NCBI GenBank assembly: GCA_022036555.1
Contig: CM039119.1
Location: forward strand, 6,882,001-6,946,000
Source of the DNA: Microstegium vimineum
Taxonomy: Eukaryota; Streptophyta; Magnoliopsida; Poales; Poaceae
Length of the DNA: 64,000 nucleotides
Direction: 5' to 3'
The translations under genes were made by a program, and so were the position numbers. This document shows positions 1 through 12,354 of the stretch, piece by piece. Each line of letters begins with the position of its first letter. Position 1 is the first letter of the stretch. Below the pieces are notes generated by a model. The model was not told the origin of the DNA. It ran no database searches and worked only from the letters and a program-made list of their open reading frames with translations.

Positions 1-1123
1 TAAATTGAGAATGGTCCATGAACCACTTGTCCACCTAGTTAGCTCCACCTATAACCCCCTCCATCTAGGGAAGGGAGTCTAGACTCCCAAGAACAACTAG
101 TGAAGGTGGAAAGTGATAGATGTGCCTATAAATTTCTACTATACCATTCTCAAAGTAGCGCGAGAGAAAAGATGAATAGGAGTACAATGGGCTGGCATAT
201 CTAACGTTGCATTTTTTTATGGGACACACTCCGCGCTCTAGAATCAATACATGTTACGTCTCAAGAAGAATATACTTTTAGCACTAAAAAAAATTTAAAC
301 ACTTTAAACTTTAACTAAATTTATATAAAAATACTAACATTCTCAATGATAAATAAGTATAAATAAATTACTTATAGAATATACTTTTAAAAAATATTTA
401 GTGATATAAATGCTAATACTATTTAATATAAAGTTAGTCAAACATAAACTACTTTGATTGGTATGGTTTCCACAATTACATCTTTCTAGAGACGAAGCAA
501 GTACTACTTACGTGCCGAGTATTTTTTAGGAAGTAAAGGGTGTTCATGTTTTATCTAAAAAATGCAACTCTGTGTTATATTATTGTGTTTATATTATACT
601 TCTATGAAAATTATACCTTCTGACAATGCAGCTCATATACTATTTCGATTTGCCTGGCTTGAAGGTTTTTTTATTATTATTACCATGTTTTCTTTTAGGG
701 GCAAAAGTGGAAAAAAATTAAGGCTGTTTGCTTGGAGAAGAATTGCACGCCAAGGCTCTGCAACCGTTCCTGGGAAATGACAATTGCAGGCACAGTAATG
801 CCGCACAGAAACCGAGGCCCTCCTGTTGGCCACAGTTCTCCCAGCAAACGTGTTCACACGAACAAACGACGACGAAGGGCCCCTTTTCCAGGCTTCCTCA
901 ACAAGCTTGCCTTTTTCCTAAAATCTTTTTTTTTCCTTCCAAAATGTTCGGGCATTCCGGCGCAGCGACACACTGATAAAACCCGCTTGTTCCGGCAGTG
1001 GCTTCTCCCATACACCACCTCCGGCTCACCACTCACTAGTCACCACCCGCCTCCCCAGTGTTGTCCGAAACCCTAGCCGCGGCGGCGTCAGGCGACGAGG
1101 AAGCCAAGCCATACGATACCAGC
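1..1123. other. Intergenic, AT-rich; upstream of first gene
   Basis: No gene is supported here. Positions about 260-460 are very AT-rich and resemble the worn interior of a Stowaway-type MITE, but no terminal inverted repeats can be paired. From about 780 the base composition rises toward the GC-rich first exon of the next gene. Short open frames occur on both strands without any recognisable family signal. Confidence 0.5.
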
Positions 1124-3150
1124 ATGAACGGCGGCCGCCTCAGCGCCGTGGAGAAGGGAGGCAAAAGGCGGCCGAGGACGCCGACCTGCGGCCCACTTCT
1201 CTCGTCCCGGAGAGCGAGGGCGAGCCGCGGCCGGCTGGGGATGCGGCGGCCAACTGGCGCGCAGGCGGCGGCTCCGGTGTCTGCCGCCGTCTCCTCTTCC
1301 CGCCGAGCGGCACCGGCGGCACGTCGGAGATCGAGGAGGCGCCTCCCTCTCCGCCTCCGGCTCCGCCCCGTTTCCCCGCGCTTAACGCGGAGGATGCGGA
1401 GGCGGCAAGGCTGGCGGCGGTCGCGTGCATGAAGGACATGGTGGAGAAGATGGAGGCGGTGCTGGACAGGCGGCGTCTGCGGGTGCTCGAGCAGCAACGG
1501 CGGGAGAGCCAGAGCGAGGGAGGCACGACGGACAGGATGCTGGCTCTCCAGCTCCAAGCCGAGGAAATGCAGGCTTTCAAGGAGTTTTGGAAGCCGTCTC
1601 AGCGCAACAACAGCAAGCGCAAGGTGCACTGCTCCTTTCTCTCTCTTTTTACGTTTGCATTTACTAGTAGCCATTTACAGTGATGAAAACATGCCCACTC
1701 CAGTCATGTAGTTGTTTAACAAGGAGTAGGGATTATAGGAAAGAAAACTAGAGGTAACAAATCACTGCTGAAATCCCCGGATGAACATCTAGTGACACTG
1801 GAATGTACGGATTCTTTAACTTGTTAACAGTTTTGCACTAAAAATGTACGTATCAGCTCAAGTTTTTTTTTATAGAGATTCCATTGTTTTGAACCAAGAA
1901 GCTAGGGGTAGTAGGTACCCCCTTAATAGATCCAATAGAGGTTTAAATGACGTCAAGGTTTTGCCCAGGCCTACTCAATTATAAGTTGCATTGTACTCTT
2001 GAGCCTAACTACACTGTTGAAGTCCCTAACTGCTAGTTGTCTTCCCCGTATGAATGGATTGCGCTGCTATTGGTTACAATGCACAACAGAAAGCTTACGC
2101 TTTTTGGCAGAGAACAAGCAAGCTCCCCCCCCCCCCCCCCCCCCCCCCCGCAGTTGAAGTGGTTTTCACCCAACCTCATGAGCACGCTCTTAATTGATTG
2201 TGAGCTTCCAGGCTATATATGATCTTCTCCTTCACGTACGTTGGTGGAGATTGCACAAGGTCAAAGAACTCAAATAGATAGGTCACCATGAATAATAAAT
2301 CCATCTTGGATCAGATGTATTAATCCTAGCGTTATGTTCGCTTGAACTTATCTGTGAAACTTATTAGTTATGGTACAATATTTTTCTCTCACAACAAATC
2401 AACAAACAATACTTTTCAGCTATCTTCACACGGTTCACACTTTTGGAATGTGTAGATGCTGATCATTGCAGTTTGAACCATTCAAGCTTACTTTAATATA
2501 CTGAGAGAACCCCAACCTAGCACCGTAGAACGTTTTGAATCAGCATTATGAAACAACATGATTGTTTATTTAAGATATCATGATTATGTTAAAAAATGGA
2601 AGGCCGGGTAGAGTAACTGTTTCCTAGCATGTACAGTACCATCGACTACAAAATCACATATATCTGACGACCTCAAACATTGACAGAATCTGTCTAAATT
2701 CTTGCAGATCAAATGGAAGCGTGTTATCTCATTGATTGCTTTCACCATCAGCGGGTTGGTGCTCTACATTAGTTTCCGGACTCGGCTACCAGTCATAGTC
2801 AACGACATGTTTCACATAGTTGGCACAATCTCTGTTTTATGGATACTTGGCAGCACGTATTCTTGGTGTCAACAACGGTTTAGGACATCTAGGACCATCA
2901 GCTGCCATGTTCCAAGACTCGTATATGTGTGGTTCTGGCTCCTTGTTCTGTATGTCTTGTACCTCCTGGTCTTGCGGCCCATTCATGGTGCTTTTGCTGG
3001 TGCGTCTCCGTCCCTGTGTCTACCACTACTCTCAGTTCTCTCTTGTTTCTAAGTTATCTTATATTCGTTTCAGAATAAGTTGTCTCTTTATGATGCTGAT
3101 CTAAAATGCCTTTTTTTTGCAATGTAGGTTTGCTTGGCAAACATCAGTAG
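1124..3150 (+). CDS. Small membrane protein gene, 3 exons, apparent 1-bp deletion in exon 1
   Basis: Function not recognised. Exons are 1124-1623, 2708-2999 and 3128-3150 (TAG), with GT-AG introns whose phases match (0, then 1). Exon 1 encodes an acidic, proline-rich stretch and then a charged, probably coiled-coil helix (about 1429-1620, rich in E, R and Q). Exon 2 encodes three hydrophobic segments separated by short basic loops, and exon 3 ends in GLLGKHQ. The frame from ATG 1124 does not join the downstream frame. One base appears to be missing in the AAAA run at 1163-1166. With it, the three exons sum to 816 nt (272 codons including stop). Without it, the first in-frame ATG is at 1429, giving 169 aa. 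The exon 2/3 reading is firm; the start is uncertain. Confidence 0.6.
2125..2149. repeat. Poly-C homopolymer (25)
   Basis: A run of 25 C lies inside intron 1 of the small membrane protein gene. Its length is probably unreliable in the assembly. Confidence 0.9.
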
Positions 3151-4078
3151 AGACTCTGATGCTACCACTGGCATTTCATCTTAGGTACTCATCGCTTGTT
3201 ATGTTTTCGGTGGCCAGTACAAATAGGGAATGAATTGGATTGGTTTTGGAGATAGCACTTTCAGATTTTCTTTTCCCCTTCAATGTTTAAATATCACTTT
3301 CAAGTTAACATATCATCCATTTAAATATCAGGCAATTTCCTTGCGATACTGGATCTTAACTTGCTCAGTAACCTTTCTCGATCATGTTGTTGCATCATTT
3401 TTCATGTGTTTTTCACGACCTTCTGTGTGCTGCTTGCAACAAGTTTGGTTTCTGCCAGTTTTCTTTCTCTTTTTATTCAAAAAAGACATAAAAGCACAGT
3501 ACAAAGATATTGGACTCTCGGATGAGACCTTGCAGGCGTAACGTTACAAAAAATAGTGCCACGTGCATGTTAGCTTTACGAAGGCGTCATTGGCTATCAC
3601 TGACAAATGGTCCTTGTGATTTGCACTGTTGTGTGTCATGAATATGATATATTTTAGAAAAAACAAAATCTCATATAGCATCTTAATAATAAAGGTGGCG
3701 GTGACACGTGCTGCAGCCTGCAGGGTACAGCAACGGCCAACGGAGAAAGAAGGAGATGGAAGAATTTGTCGGAGCCAAATTCGGATTAGTTCCCCGGGCC
3801 CCGGCTACATGGGCTGATCTGATTGAACTTGAACCGTTCCCGCTTTGCTATAGTTTAGTGGGCCATTTTATGGGCCGGCTTCGACGGGATTAATCGGGCT
3901 GCTGCGGATGTCTCATCTGCCGGGTGGGTGGCGTCTGTCTGCCTGCCGAGTGCCGAGTGGTTATCTCTCACTTTTAGAAGACAACCAATCTAAAATTTTA
4001 TTAAATTTGTAAAAGAAAAATATTAATATTTATATCTAAGTAAGTTTATACTAATAAAATATATGACATATGTTCCCA

Positions 4079-4081
<3 letters not shown>
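3151..4081. other. 3' flank of first gene and intergenic
   Basis: The first part is probably 3'UTR. An open stretch ending at 3541 carries a lysine-rich tail (about 3478-3540) that could be an alternative last exon of the upstream gene, but nothing forces that reading. The rest is AT-rich and shows no gene. Confidence 0.4.

Positions 4082-4121
<40 letters not shown>
4082..4121. repeat. (TA)n microsatellite
   Basis: An uninterrupted TA dinucleotide run of about 20 units directly precedes a local direct duplication. Confidence 0.95.
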
Positions 4122-4311
4122 CATGATTAATCTAATGACAAGTGTTTTAGATCATAAGCATTATTACTTTTGTGTATATACTCTGAAATGAGTGATGACT
4201 GATGATCATTTATTCACCATAATTAATCTAATGACATGTGTTTTATATCATAAGCATTATTACTTTTGTGTATACTCTGAAATGAGTGATGACTAATGAG
4301 CATTTATTTTG
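4122..4311. repeat. Direct tandem duplication, about 93-bp unit, 2 copies
   Basis: Two adjacent copies (about 4122-4214 and 4215-4311) share the phrases TTAATCTAATGACA, ATCATAAGCATTATTAC and CTCTGAAATGAGTGATGACT with a few substitutions and a 2-bp indel. This is a simple tandem duplication beside the TA microsatellite. Confidence 0.85.
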
Positions 4312-5935
4312 AGACAGTGAGAGTACCTCCATCATTGCGTGATGGGCATTTATTTTGCGGTAATGCTTTGACTCAGACGTACGTCGTTTTCCGGACGTGG
4401 CACCCATCCACCCGCCTGACCCTTGCGTGCTTATCCCATTCCCATCGGATAGACTCAGGCCAAACCAGATCCAACTACTCCCGCAGCGCTCGAGCCACGC
4501 CCACTCGCCTGTCGGCACTCCCTCCCTCTCTCCTTCCCCCTCCACAACCTCCATTGCTGCCCTGCGCTGCTAGCGACTCGGCTTTCGCTCCCCACCGGAG
4601 ATGAGGATGACGACGGCGGCGGCTCCGAAGGTCGGTCCTCCTCTAGATCTGAACATCCTCCTGCTCCACCTCTAGATCTGAGCATCCTCCTGCTCCCCTC
4701 CCCCCTCCTCTGGATCTGAGGGGCACAACGACGACTACGACTCTGGTGAACTCTCGGGTCTCCCCCACCACAGCGGGCGCTCTTCCCCACCATGTCTCCA
4801 CCCACACCGACGTCCTCCTCCACTGAGAGCCCCAAATGCTCGCAGATCCGGCGGCCCTTTCCCCCACATCAACGAGATCCATGGAAGCGACATCCTTAGA
4901 GGTAGCGTGGAGGGGTTGCAAGGGAGTCGGCGGCTTTTTCCCACCTCGATGTGGCGCCCTTCACACCCCCTGCGGCACCCTCTCCCACCTGGGCGTCTGA
5001 GATTCCCCCCACCTAGGCAGCCATGCCGCTCCCCGTGCCAAACTCTCCCCCCCCCCCCCCCCCCCGCATGTTGCAATTGCATGTTTGAGTTGTTTCAGAT
5101 GTTTAAGAGATATGTTACAGATGAATCATATATATATTGCAAAATTAAATCGAAGATGTTGCTCATGTTGAAAGTGTTTCAGAGGCTTGTTGCAAACGTT
5201 TTATTCGAAATGTTTCATATGTTCTTAGTCGTGTTGTTGCAAGCGTTTGATCTGGATGTTACATATGTTCCACACATATGTTGCAATAATATTTTCTAAA
5301 ATGTTTCATCTGTTTTAGTCTTCTGTTGCGACAAGTGTTTCATGTTAAAAGTCGCAAGTGTTCCATCTGGATGTTGCATATGTGTTTCATATATGTTACA
5401 TTTGTATATTACAGATGTTTCATCTGTTCGGGATATATGTTGCACTCAAGTGTTTCATGTTGCGTGTGTTTAGTGTTGTTCATAGAGTCATGGGGCGTCA
5501 AGGAATGGGTGTAGCGAGCCGGTGGACATGGCGCGCGACTATGGGGCGACGTCAAGGGCATAACGGGGTAGGGGTGCGCATTTGGGGCAGAACAAACAAA
5601 TTGGGAATGGGACTGAGGCTCTGGCCGGGCATGAGTTAGGCGTGCTCTGGGCCCACGCACATGCGTGTGGGAGTGGAGGGGTCACAGATGAGGGACGTGC
5701 TGTGCGCGAGTGGCGTGTAGGATGAGCCGCCGCGAGGCGTGGGCAGGTCTGTCTGGATTGGGTTCGCTTGTACCAGGGTAAGAGCAGACGGGCGGGTGCT
5801 TTTTAATTAAAGTCCAACGCGTTGCATGCGGACAAGGGCAGAGCAGACGGGCGGGTGCGAGCGTCCGGACGCATCCTCGCGCCGGACGTCCGGGCGCTAG
5901 TGGCTCCAGACAGAGGAAGTACCTCCATCACTTGC
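4312..5935. repeat. GC-rich segment plus TGTTGCA/GTTTCAT minisatellite-like block; likely mobile-element interior
   Basis: From 4340 to 5040 the DNA is GC-rich with repeated CTAGATCTGA-type phrases and no convincing protein. A C19 run lies at 5047-5065. From 5068 to about 5470 it becomes a loose array in which TGTTGCAA, GTTTCATCTG, GATGTTGCATATG and similar words recur every 20-40 bp. From 5780 to 5910 the phrase GCAGACGGGCGGGTGC occurs twice, followed by the inverted-looking pair GCGTCCGGACGC and GCCGGACGTCCGGGCGC. The mixture suggests a non-autonomous DNA transposon, but I could not define both termini. Confidence 0.4.
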
Positions 5936-6457
5936 CACTGTCGTAAAAAAAAAGGGGGACGGTCTCCGTGCCTTTCATCGTCGCAACTGTGTCGTCCCTG
6001 ATCGCTTTCTAAGTTGAGAGTTGAACACAATTACATGTCTTAAGTTTCTTTTTTCCTTATTATGTATATAAAGTTCTAATCATTTGATGAAATTATCGAC
6101 GAATTGTTCTTTCTACCTTTGTATAAACACATGTTGACATGTGTAGAACTCAAGAAGCTACTTACACCTATCTGAATGTACTATACATTTAATTTACTGA
6201 AGTAAATCAAGCGTGAAAAAAAAACTGATGCCTACAAGCTCAGCATGTCCTCAGAAGTCAAACAGTCGAAATAACAGCTCAAGATCACATATATATCTTC
6301 TCAGCAGCACCATTACATTACAAATACAACGCGAAATCGACAACCAACCCAGACCCAGGAATGAATCAAGAATGAGAGGCTGGAGCTCGAGACGAGCTTT
6401 CATTTGAGCAACCAAACCCTTCCATTTATGCGTAAAATAATAGGCCTAGAGTCTTTC

Positions 6458-6467
6458 CATAAATAGG
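6458..6467 (+). promoter_or_regulatory. TATA box of lipid transfer protein gene
   Basis: CATAAATAGG lies about 220 bp before the ATG at 6681. A start of transcription near 6490 would give a 5'UTR of roughly 190 nt. The motif and spacing fit; there is no transcript evidence. Confidence 0.5.
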
Positions 6468-6680
6468 ACGCTGCAAGCAAAGACCACCAGGATTCACCAC
6501 CATGGCCAACCACCTGTGTGGAGCCCGGAAGAGCATGGCAGCTTCCTGGTATAGCAGGATTCCAGCCATCCGGCATCACCACACAACAGCATTGCCCTCG
6601 TTTCTCATTCAGCATCCATACAACCACTCACTCTCACCGATCCATCAAAAGTTTTCAACCTCGCTTCGTGCAGCTTGACG

Positions 6681-7689
6681 ATGGCTGCACGAACGATGGG
6701 AACCATGGTGCTGGCACTGGTGGCGCTGGCTTTCTCCAGGGGTGCGGCACAGGGCAATGGCTGCTCGAGCGTGATGATGACCCTGTCCCCGTGCATGGAC
6801 TTCATCTCCAGCAAGGCGCCGGTACCAGGGATCTCCTGCTGCTCGGTGCTCGCCGGAGTCGTCCAGACCGACCCCCGCTGCCTCTGCATGGTCCTGGATG
6901 GCACTGCGACGTCCTTTGGCATCGCCATCAACCAGACGAGGGCGATGGAGCTCCCTGGAGTCTGCAAGGTCAAAGCACCACCGATCAGCCAGTGCACAGG
7001 CATGTCATGTCATCATCAAAATGCAAATAGTTATCGATTTCTATTTCCCCTTTAGATCTTACTACCTGATTGCAGGCATCCCAACAGCACCTGCATCAGC
7101 ACCTTCCACCGAGTCAGCAGCAGCAGCGACAGAGGAGGACGAACCTGACACAGCTGCAGATGCCCCTTCAGGTTAAGTCATTGGTAAACCTATCTGTATT
7201 CATTTCAGATGCTTATGACAAAACAGGAGTTGGGCTATTCCAATACAAAACAGAAGACCAAATTTAAAATTTTGCATCTGTAATGGTTAAAAGAAAAAAA
7301 TATGGTTTGTTTGCGCTGCAACTGCAAAATAGATGCCTTCTTCTGCTGCTTTAGGACTTCAGATGGCCATGCAAAGAATCCTTATAGCATGTACCACATG
7401 TCCCTACATGATAAAACTTAGCAGCACTTCAAAGGTTACCTGCAGTAGTTTGAGTGCTTACAGATTACGACATTTCAGTGCAGCAAGATGCATGCAATGG
7501 TTCTTTTATTTCAACTCGCTCAGCATACTAATAGGCATGGAGGCCTGGTTATATATGAACTAACCTGACAACGATATTTAATTTGATGCAGGAAATGGAA
7601 CCTCAAGCTCCACAAACTCGAAGAATGCAGCAAGTTTAATGGCCACAATAATGCTTATTCACATCTGTGCGTTGCTCTATGTCTTTTAA
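6681..7689 (+). CDS. GPI-anchored non-specific lipid transfer protein (LTPG type)
   Basis: Probably an extracellular, plasma-membrane-anchored protein that binds and moves lipids for cuticle or wall deposition. Exons are 6681-6999, 7076-7171 and 7592-7689 (TAA), giving 170 aa. Residues 1-24 form a signal peptide. Residues about 28-105 carry the eight-cysteine motif in the order C, C, CC, CXC (CLC), C, C. A Ser/Ala/Thr/Glu-rich linker encoded by exon 2 follows, and exon 3 ends in a hydrophobic tail suited to GPI attachment. The first intron needs a GC donor (ACAG|GCATGT) and an AG acceptor at 7074-7075. Using GC-AG keeps the frame and yields a normal LTPG linker; the nearby GT choice breaks the frame. 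The second intron is GT-AG. Confidence 0.88.
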
Positions 7690-10599
7690 GTGTTGATACA
7701 ACTTCACTGGCTATGTCACCATGCAAGAATTGGGTCTTTCCTGAGTCCTGACCATGTACCTAACCATGACTCTCGGCACATTTTTGTACGGTATGGGTTT
7801 CTTAGGCGTCACAATTTCATCGAATTCGAAAATCAATTCTCAACAATTTCAGTGGAATTGGTGATCAGCAGCACATGGTGATTATCATGAATAAGAACAT
7901 CAACCATCAAATTTCAGTGAAATTAGTGTATATGTTCACAAAAGTTTTCCCGCTACTTTGAGCTCATTTCAATTGTGGAATCATGGTGTCAAGCAGCACT
8001 TTGCAGCAAACCAAGCTAATTAATTCTCACCAATTTCAGAGAATCTTGCATATTATTTAAAATTTGTAGTCCTACTTTTCTTTCAAATATACTTGTTGAC
8101 ATTTTCATGTTTAAGTAAAACGAGATTTGGCTTGAAACCATAAATTGTATCAAACATGGAGTAACACGTAAAAGATAACCCCACAGTGTGCCATAACTTT
8201 TTTCTAATAGCATGCATTCTACAAGCCAGTCTGTCCAAAGGATTTACAGTTCTCAAACTTGTGGTATGAAGTCCAGAAAATAGATCCATATGGCAGCAGT
8301 CACTTAATGCTACGTGGAACAAAATATCATTACATAAATAATAAAAGCAAAACCAGAGTCTGTGGTAAACAATAAACAATCTTCAGAATAAGAAAATGAA
8401 CTGTAGCATGGTAATGTGGCATTGCCAGCTGATTATGTGGATTGTAGAGACTATTCAGTATTTTATTGCCCTGGACAAAAATGCCATGCTAAATTGATGA
8501 GCAGATTTCTCAGTGGAGAAAATAAAAATAGGATTATCAGTACATGCTTCAAGAAGAAACCGACCAAATTCTATACGAGGAACGAACAGAGTATGTTTTA
8601 ACCCCAAACAAAAACATAAGCACACACAAAAAGGACAAATATAAAGAACTGTGGTTGTGTGAATTTCAGAAGCCTCTTAACTAAAAATGCACAGAGTTTA
8701 AGATTAACAAAACATAATTTATTATGGGCTATTTTACTAAACCCCGATCTATACACAATGCAGTTTTCTTTTCAAAGTATAAAAGGCATTTTCTCAGTTA
8801 GCTCCAGATCACATAAAGTTCCCACCAACTAAAAACAGGGGGACAAGGTTACTGGTGGTTGATTTGGAGTTGAGGGTTAGATTGTCTAACACTCAGTCAA
8901 TAAGGCTATACTTTATTGCCTTTGGTTCCTAAGAAATCGCTGTTAGTTGAATGCCATTCTCCTTCTGTTGTGCTAAGGTATGCCTGCAGAAAAGTATTGG
9001 ATGTGTTGGGAGTCACCACGAAAAAAATTTAGCCAACCTCCTATGTGCCTGAGATGATTAGTACCACTCTAAATCAGAAAGTACAGACAAAACTGTGAGT
9101 TCATAGAGTAGAATGGACTTACATCAATTTCATCTGACTGGAATCAACAGTCAACAGCAAAAATAATGCTCCTAAGTGCCAGTACCTAAACGAACAGCAT
9201 ATAATAAGAAAGCCTACTGAATCAGCACATCACGGATTTCCCAAGGTAACATACCTATGCATTTAGTGACAAATGTATGCATTTGTATGATCATTTTGGG
9301 CTTGGGATAAGGTATGTGAGCAAAACGTTTACAACGCCGGATTTGATCATGCCCTGACACAGGAAAAGAACAGAGGACAGAAGAGCTGGCCAAACTTTTC
9401 TTCATTTCACCTGCTGCCTATGAGTCCTTACCTGTTATCTTGTTTTTCTCTCTATCTAATTATTTATGCACCAAAAACTTTCATATGTGTTGGCAACCAG
9501 AGTTCAAATGCTTTAAAAAACATTGTTTGAAAGAGATTGGCAGTGAATTTGGAGATGCAGATTGTTGGAACATTTGAAAATTAAAATACAGTGCAATGTA
9601 AAATCAGTAATGCATACTTAGCTTTTGCTTGAAAACTCGCAAGAGATCAATAAAAAATATAAACGGTTTCATTTCATTGGATATTAGCATCTGTTTGAAC
9701 AACATTATGATGAAGTATTCATGGAACATTCATTCAACAGTGATTCAAAAAAAGAAAACTTATAGAAAGCAACCCCACAGAAGACCATACTAGTTTTATG
9801 GAGCAAACTCGTTTGCGAAAAAGTTTTCTGAAACTTAAATATCGCTCGAAGCATTTACACAGCTGCATTAGAGAATATTCAATCTTGGTTCTTGATAGAA
9901 ATTACAGATCACGATTGAGCACAATATAAGATAAGAGAACTATCATTATTGTACCTGTAACAGATTCCATCATCGCAATCAAGTGAATTCTACTATCTAC
10001 TTGCTTATCAGGCTAATCATGAAACTAAACAGAAGTTCATTTAATCTCATCCAAATCTCTTATAGCTACATCAAGATCATGCAATCTTTACTAGACCAAC
10101 TTAATATATTTTTGTCAAACTACATAATTCATTCTATATCTGATAACACCACAAAATTCTAGACCTTCCTGTTGCGCACTTATCGGGGTATGGAATTCAT
10201 GCAATCAAGTTCAGGCCCTCTCAAACAACAAAAGGTCACATCATATAAATGGGGACCTTATAGACCAACTTAAGCCAAGATATCAAATCATTCGAAAAAA
10301 AAGATACCAGTTACCAGATCATTCATGAATTTTGTTACATTATGCAACATCATGGCACTCAACATGATGAGGACTGGCATTATCATGAAGAACATCAAAC
10401 CCAAGCATGAGGGTTAGTCCTTGTACTTTTTCCAGGTAGCTATTTTCTATAGTAATGAACCATGCCATTTCTAGAGAATCTTTACTGAATTGCAATCAGA
10501 AAGTCTCACTACAATAACAGAAACTAAGGGAAATTGCATAGAGAAAAAGGATTAATGATGCATCATCACAATCCCAGCAATACAGCAAGCTAACTGAGC
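7690..10599. other. 2.9-kb intergenic region without a supported gene
   Basis: It holds the 3' flank of the lipid transfer protein gene and then AT-rich single-copy-looking DNA on to the 3' end of the minus-strand ALP1-like gene. Open frames are short and have no family signature on either strand. I see no tRNA, clear MITE or long inverted repeat. Confidence 0.5.
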
Positions 10600-12266
10600 T
10601 CAGTTGCAGATAAACTTGGAAGCTTCACGGTGTTGGAGATGTGCTGTAATGTTTTCTCTCATTACTTTGCCATTAGGATCCACCTGCTCGCAGTTTTCTC
10701 GAGTATAGCCAGTGTCATGATGTTCCGGAAGTTCAACACTCGGAAGCAATTCATCATTGCAGTCTATGAGTATATTGTGAAGCAGACAGCAAACAAGAAT
10801 TATACTTGGCAACTTGTTCTTGTCAGGCCTCCACATGACTTTGTATAGGATCCTCCAGGATCCCTTCAGCCGTGCCAACGCATTTGTTCCAAGCAGCCTT
10901 GCAGCTCTTTGGCGGGCATTAAAGGTTTGCAATGGGGCAGACAGATTTCTTCCTTCATAGGAAGTCATAAGCCATGGTAGTAGAGGATAACATGAGTCAC
11001 CAGCAATGTATTCCCTGATCTCTGCACCCTCTGCTGAAACTTGGACAGGGCCATTCAAACGTTCCCCAGCTTCACAGAGCTTGCAAAACCCAGAGTATTT
11101 CATCATGCGTGAGAATGTCATGCTGCCAGGCCAACCAGTAACAATATCAATAAACCTCATCTGATCATCAACAACCCCTTGCAGGAACATACTGTAGTTC
11201 TTTGCATGATCACACCAATCTTCAGATGACTCAACAGCAGGAAGCGTCATGGTTACGTGGGTGCCATCGACAGCACCACAACAATTCGGTAGGCCATAAG
11301 CCTCCTCCAGCACAGCTTTGATCTCCTCTAGTCTCTCTTGGTTTGGCCATGCCAAATGATGCCTAGCTCTATCTTCCATCGACTCGATAAACCTCCATGT
11401 CACTTGCGAAACAGTAGACTGACCCACACCAAAGGCAATCCCTACTGACACCTGGGAATCACCGGACGCAAGCCTCCTCATGGCAATTGCCACTTGCTTC
11501 TCCACACTGAGCAGCCTCCCCTCGATGTTGATCAGCCCAGACGGTGGCCTTGAGATCAAATCTTCCTTAACAATGGAGCAGATGTAGTCAAAAGTCTTCC
11601 TTGAAGTCCTGAAGAAGTGCCTGAATGCTTCCTCCTCATCTAAAGGCACAACATGTTCTGCCCAAAAGAGAAAATCGAAATTTAACCAGACAGCTACACC
11701 AAGATCATTTCACACCATAACAGAATCATTAGTACACTGCGTGATTGCAAAAATGCAAACTCACAATTCCGCACAAAATCAGCCCAAAAGATCCAGCCTT
11801 TCGTCAAGACTAAAGACCAAGGCTGCCTAACCCCCCCATCCCCAATCTTGTCACACTCACAGACGGGGCCTCTAGTCCCCAAAAATGAACAACGCTAAAG
11901 CGCGAACCCACACCCATCTGGGCAAGCGGAGTTCCCCCGAACCCGAATCAGCAAGAGGCGCGGCGGCCGCCGTAATGCCCGGCTGGCGGCTATCTGTGCA
12001 GATTTGGTCGAATGCAGCAACCCGGGACGAAAATTCAAGAAAACGCCTCTGCTGCGGGACACAGGAAGAGAAGGATCGGAACAGATTGGGGGAGGTGTAT
12101 GCATACCTAGTTCGGTTTGCTTGTTCAAGAAGATGTACCACCACTCGGTGTCGAGAGCGCGGAGCTCCGGCGGCAGCGGCGGCGGCGCGCCCCGCGTCCT
12201 GACGATCTTGAGCTTGCCATCCTTGGATTTCCGCTTCCCCTTCTTGGCCTTCTTCGCGGGCGGCAT
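10600..12266 (-). CDS. ALP1-like protein, domesticated PIF/Harbinger transposase (HARBI1-type nuclease fold)
   Basis: Two exons on the minus strand, 12266-12107 and 11657-10600, give 405 aa. The intron is GT-AG and leaves phase 1 on both sides. The N-terminus is a lysine-rich basic patch (MPPAKKAKKGKRKSK), probably nuclear targeting. Residues about 120-150 contain a helix-turn-helix-like FGVGQSTVSQV segment. The DDE_Tnp_4 fold follows, with the first Asp in AVDGTH (about residue 184) and the second in GDSCYPLL (about 274). The third acidic residue, Glu in the family motif VERAFGRLK, is Thr here (GTNALARLK, about 311), so nuclease activity is probably lost. In Arabidopsis, ALP1 is such a domesticated transposase and associates with Polycomb PRC2. 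The frame is intact, the gene has an intron, and no terminal repeats flank it, which suits a host gene. Confidence 0.85.
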
Positions 12267-12345
12267 CTCCGCCACCCCCTCAATCTCTCCTCCCGCTCCT
12301 CTCCTGCTGTCGCTGTCTGCGTTCGTCTCCCCCATCCGCCCTCCT

Positions 12346-12354
12346 CCTTTTATC
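12346..12354 (-). promoter_or_regulatory. TATA-like box for the ALP1-like gene
   Basis: On the minus strand this reads GATAAAAGG, about 80 bp before the chosen ATG at 12266. It supports that start over longer in-frame extensions, since an ATG near 12335 would lie almost at the predicted transcription start. Confidence 0.4.
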
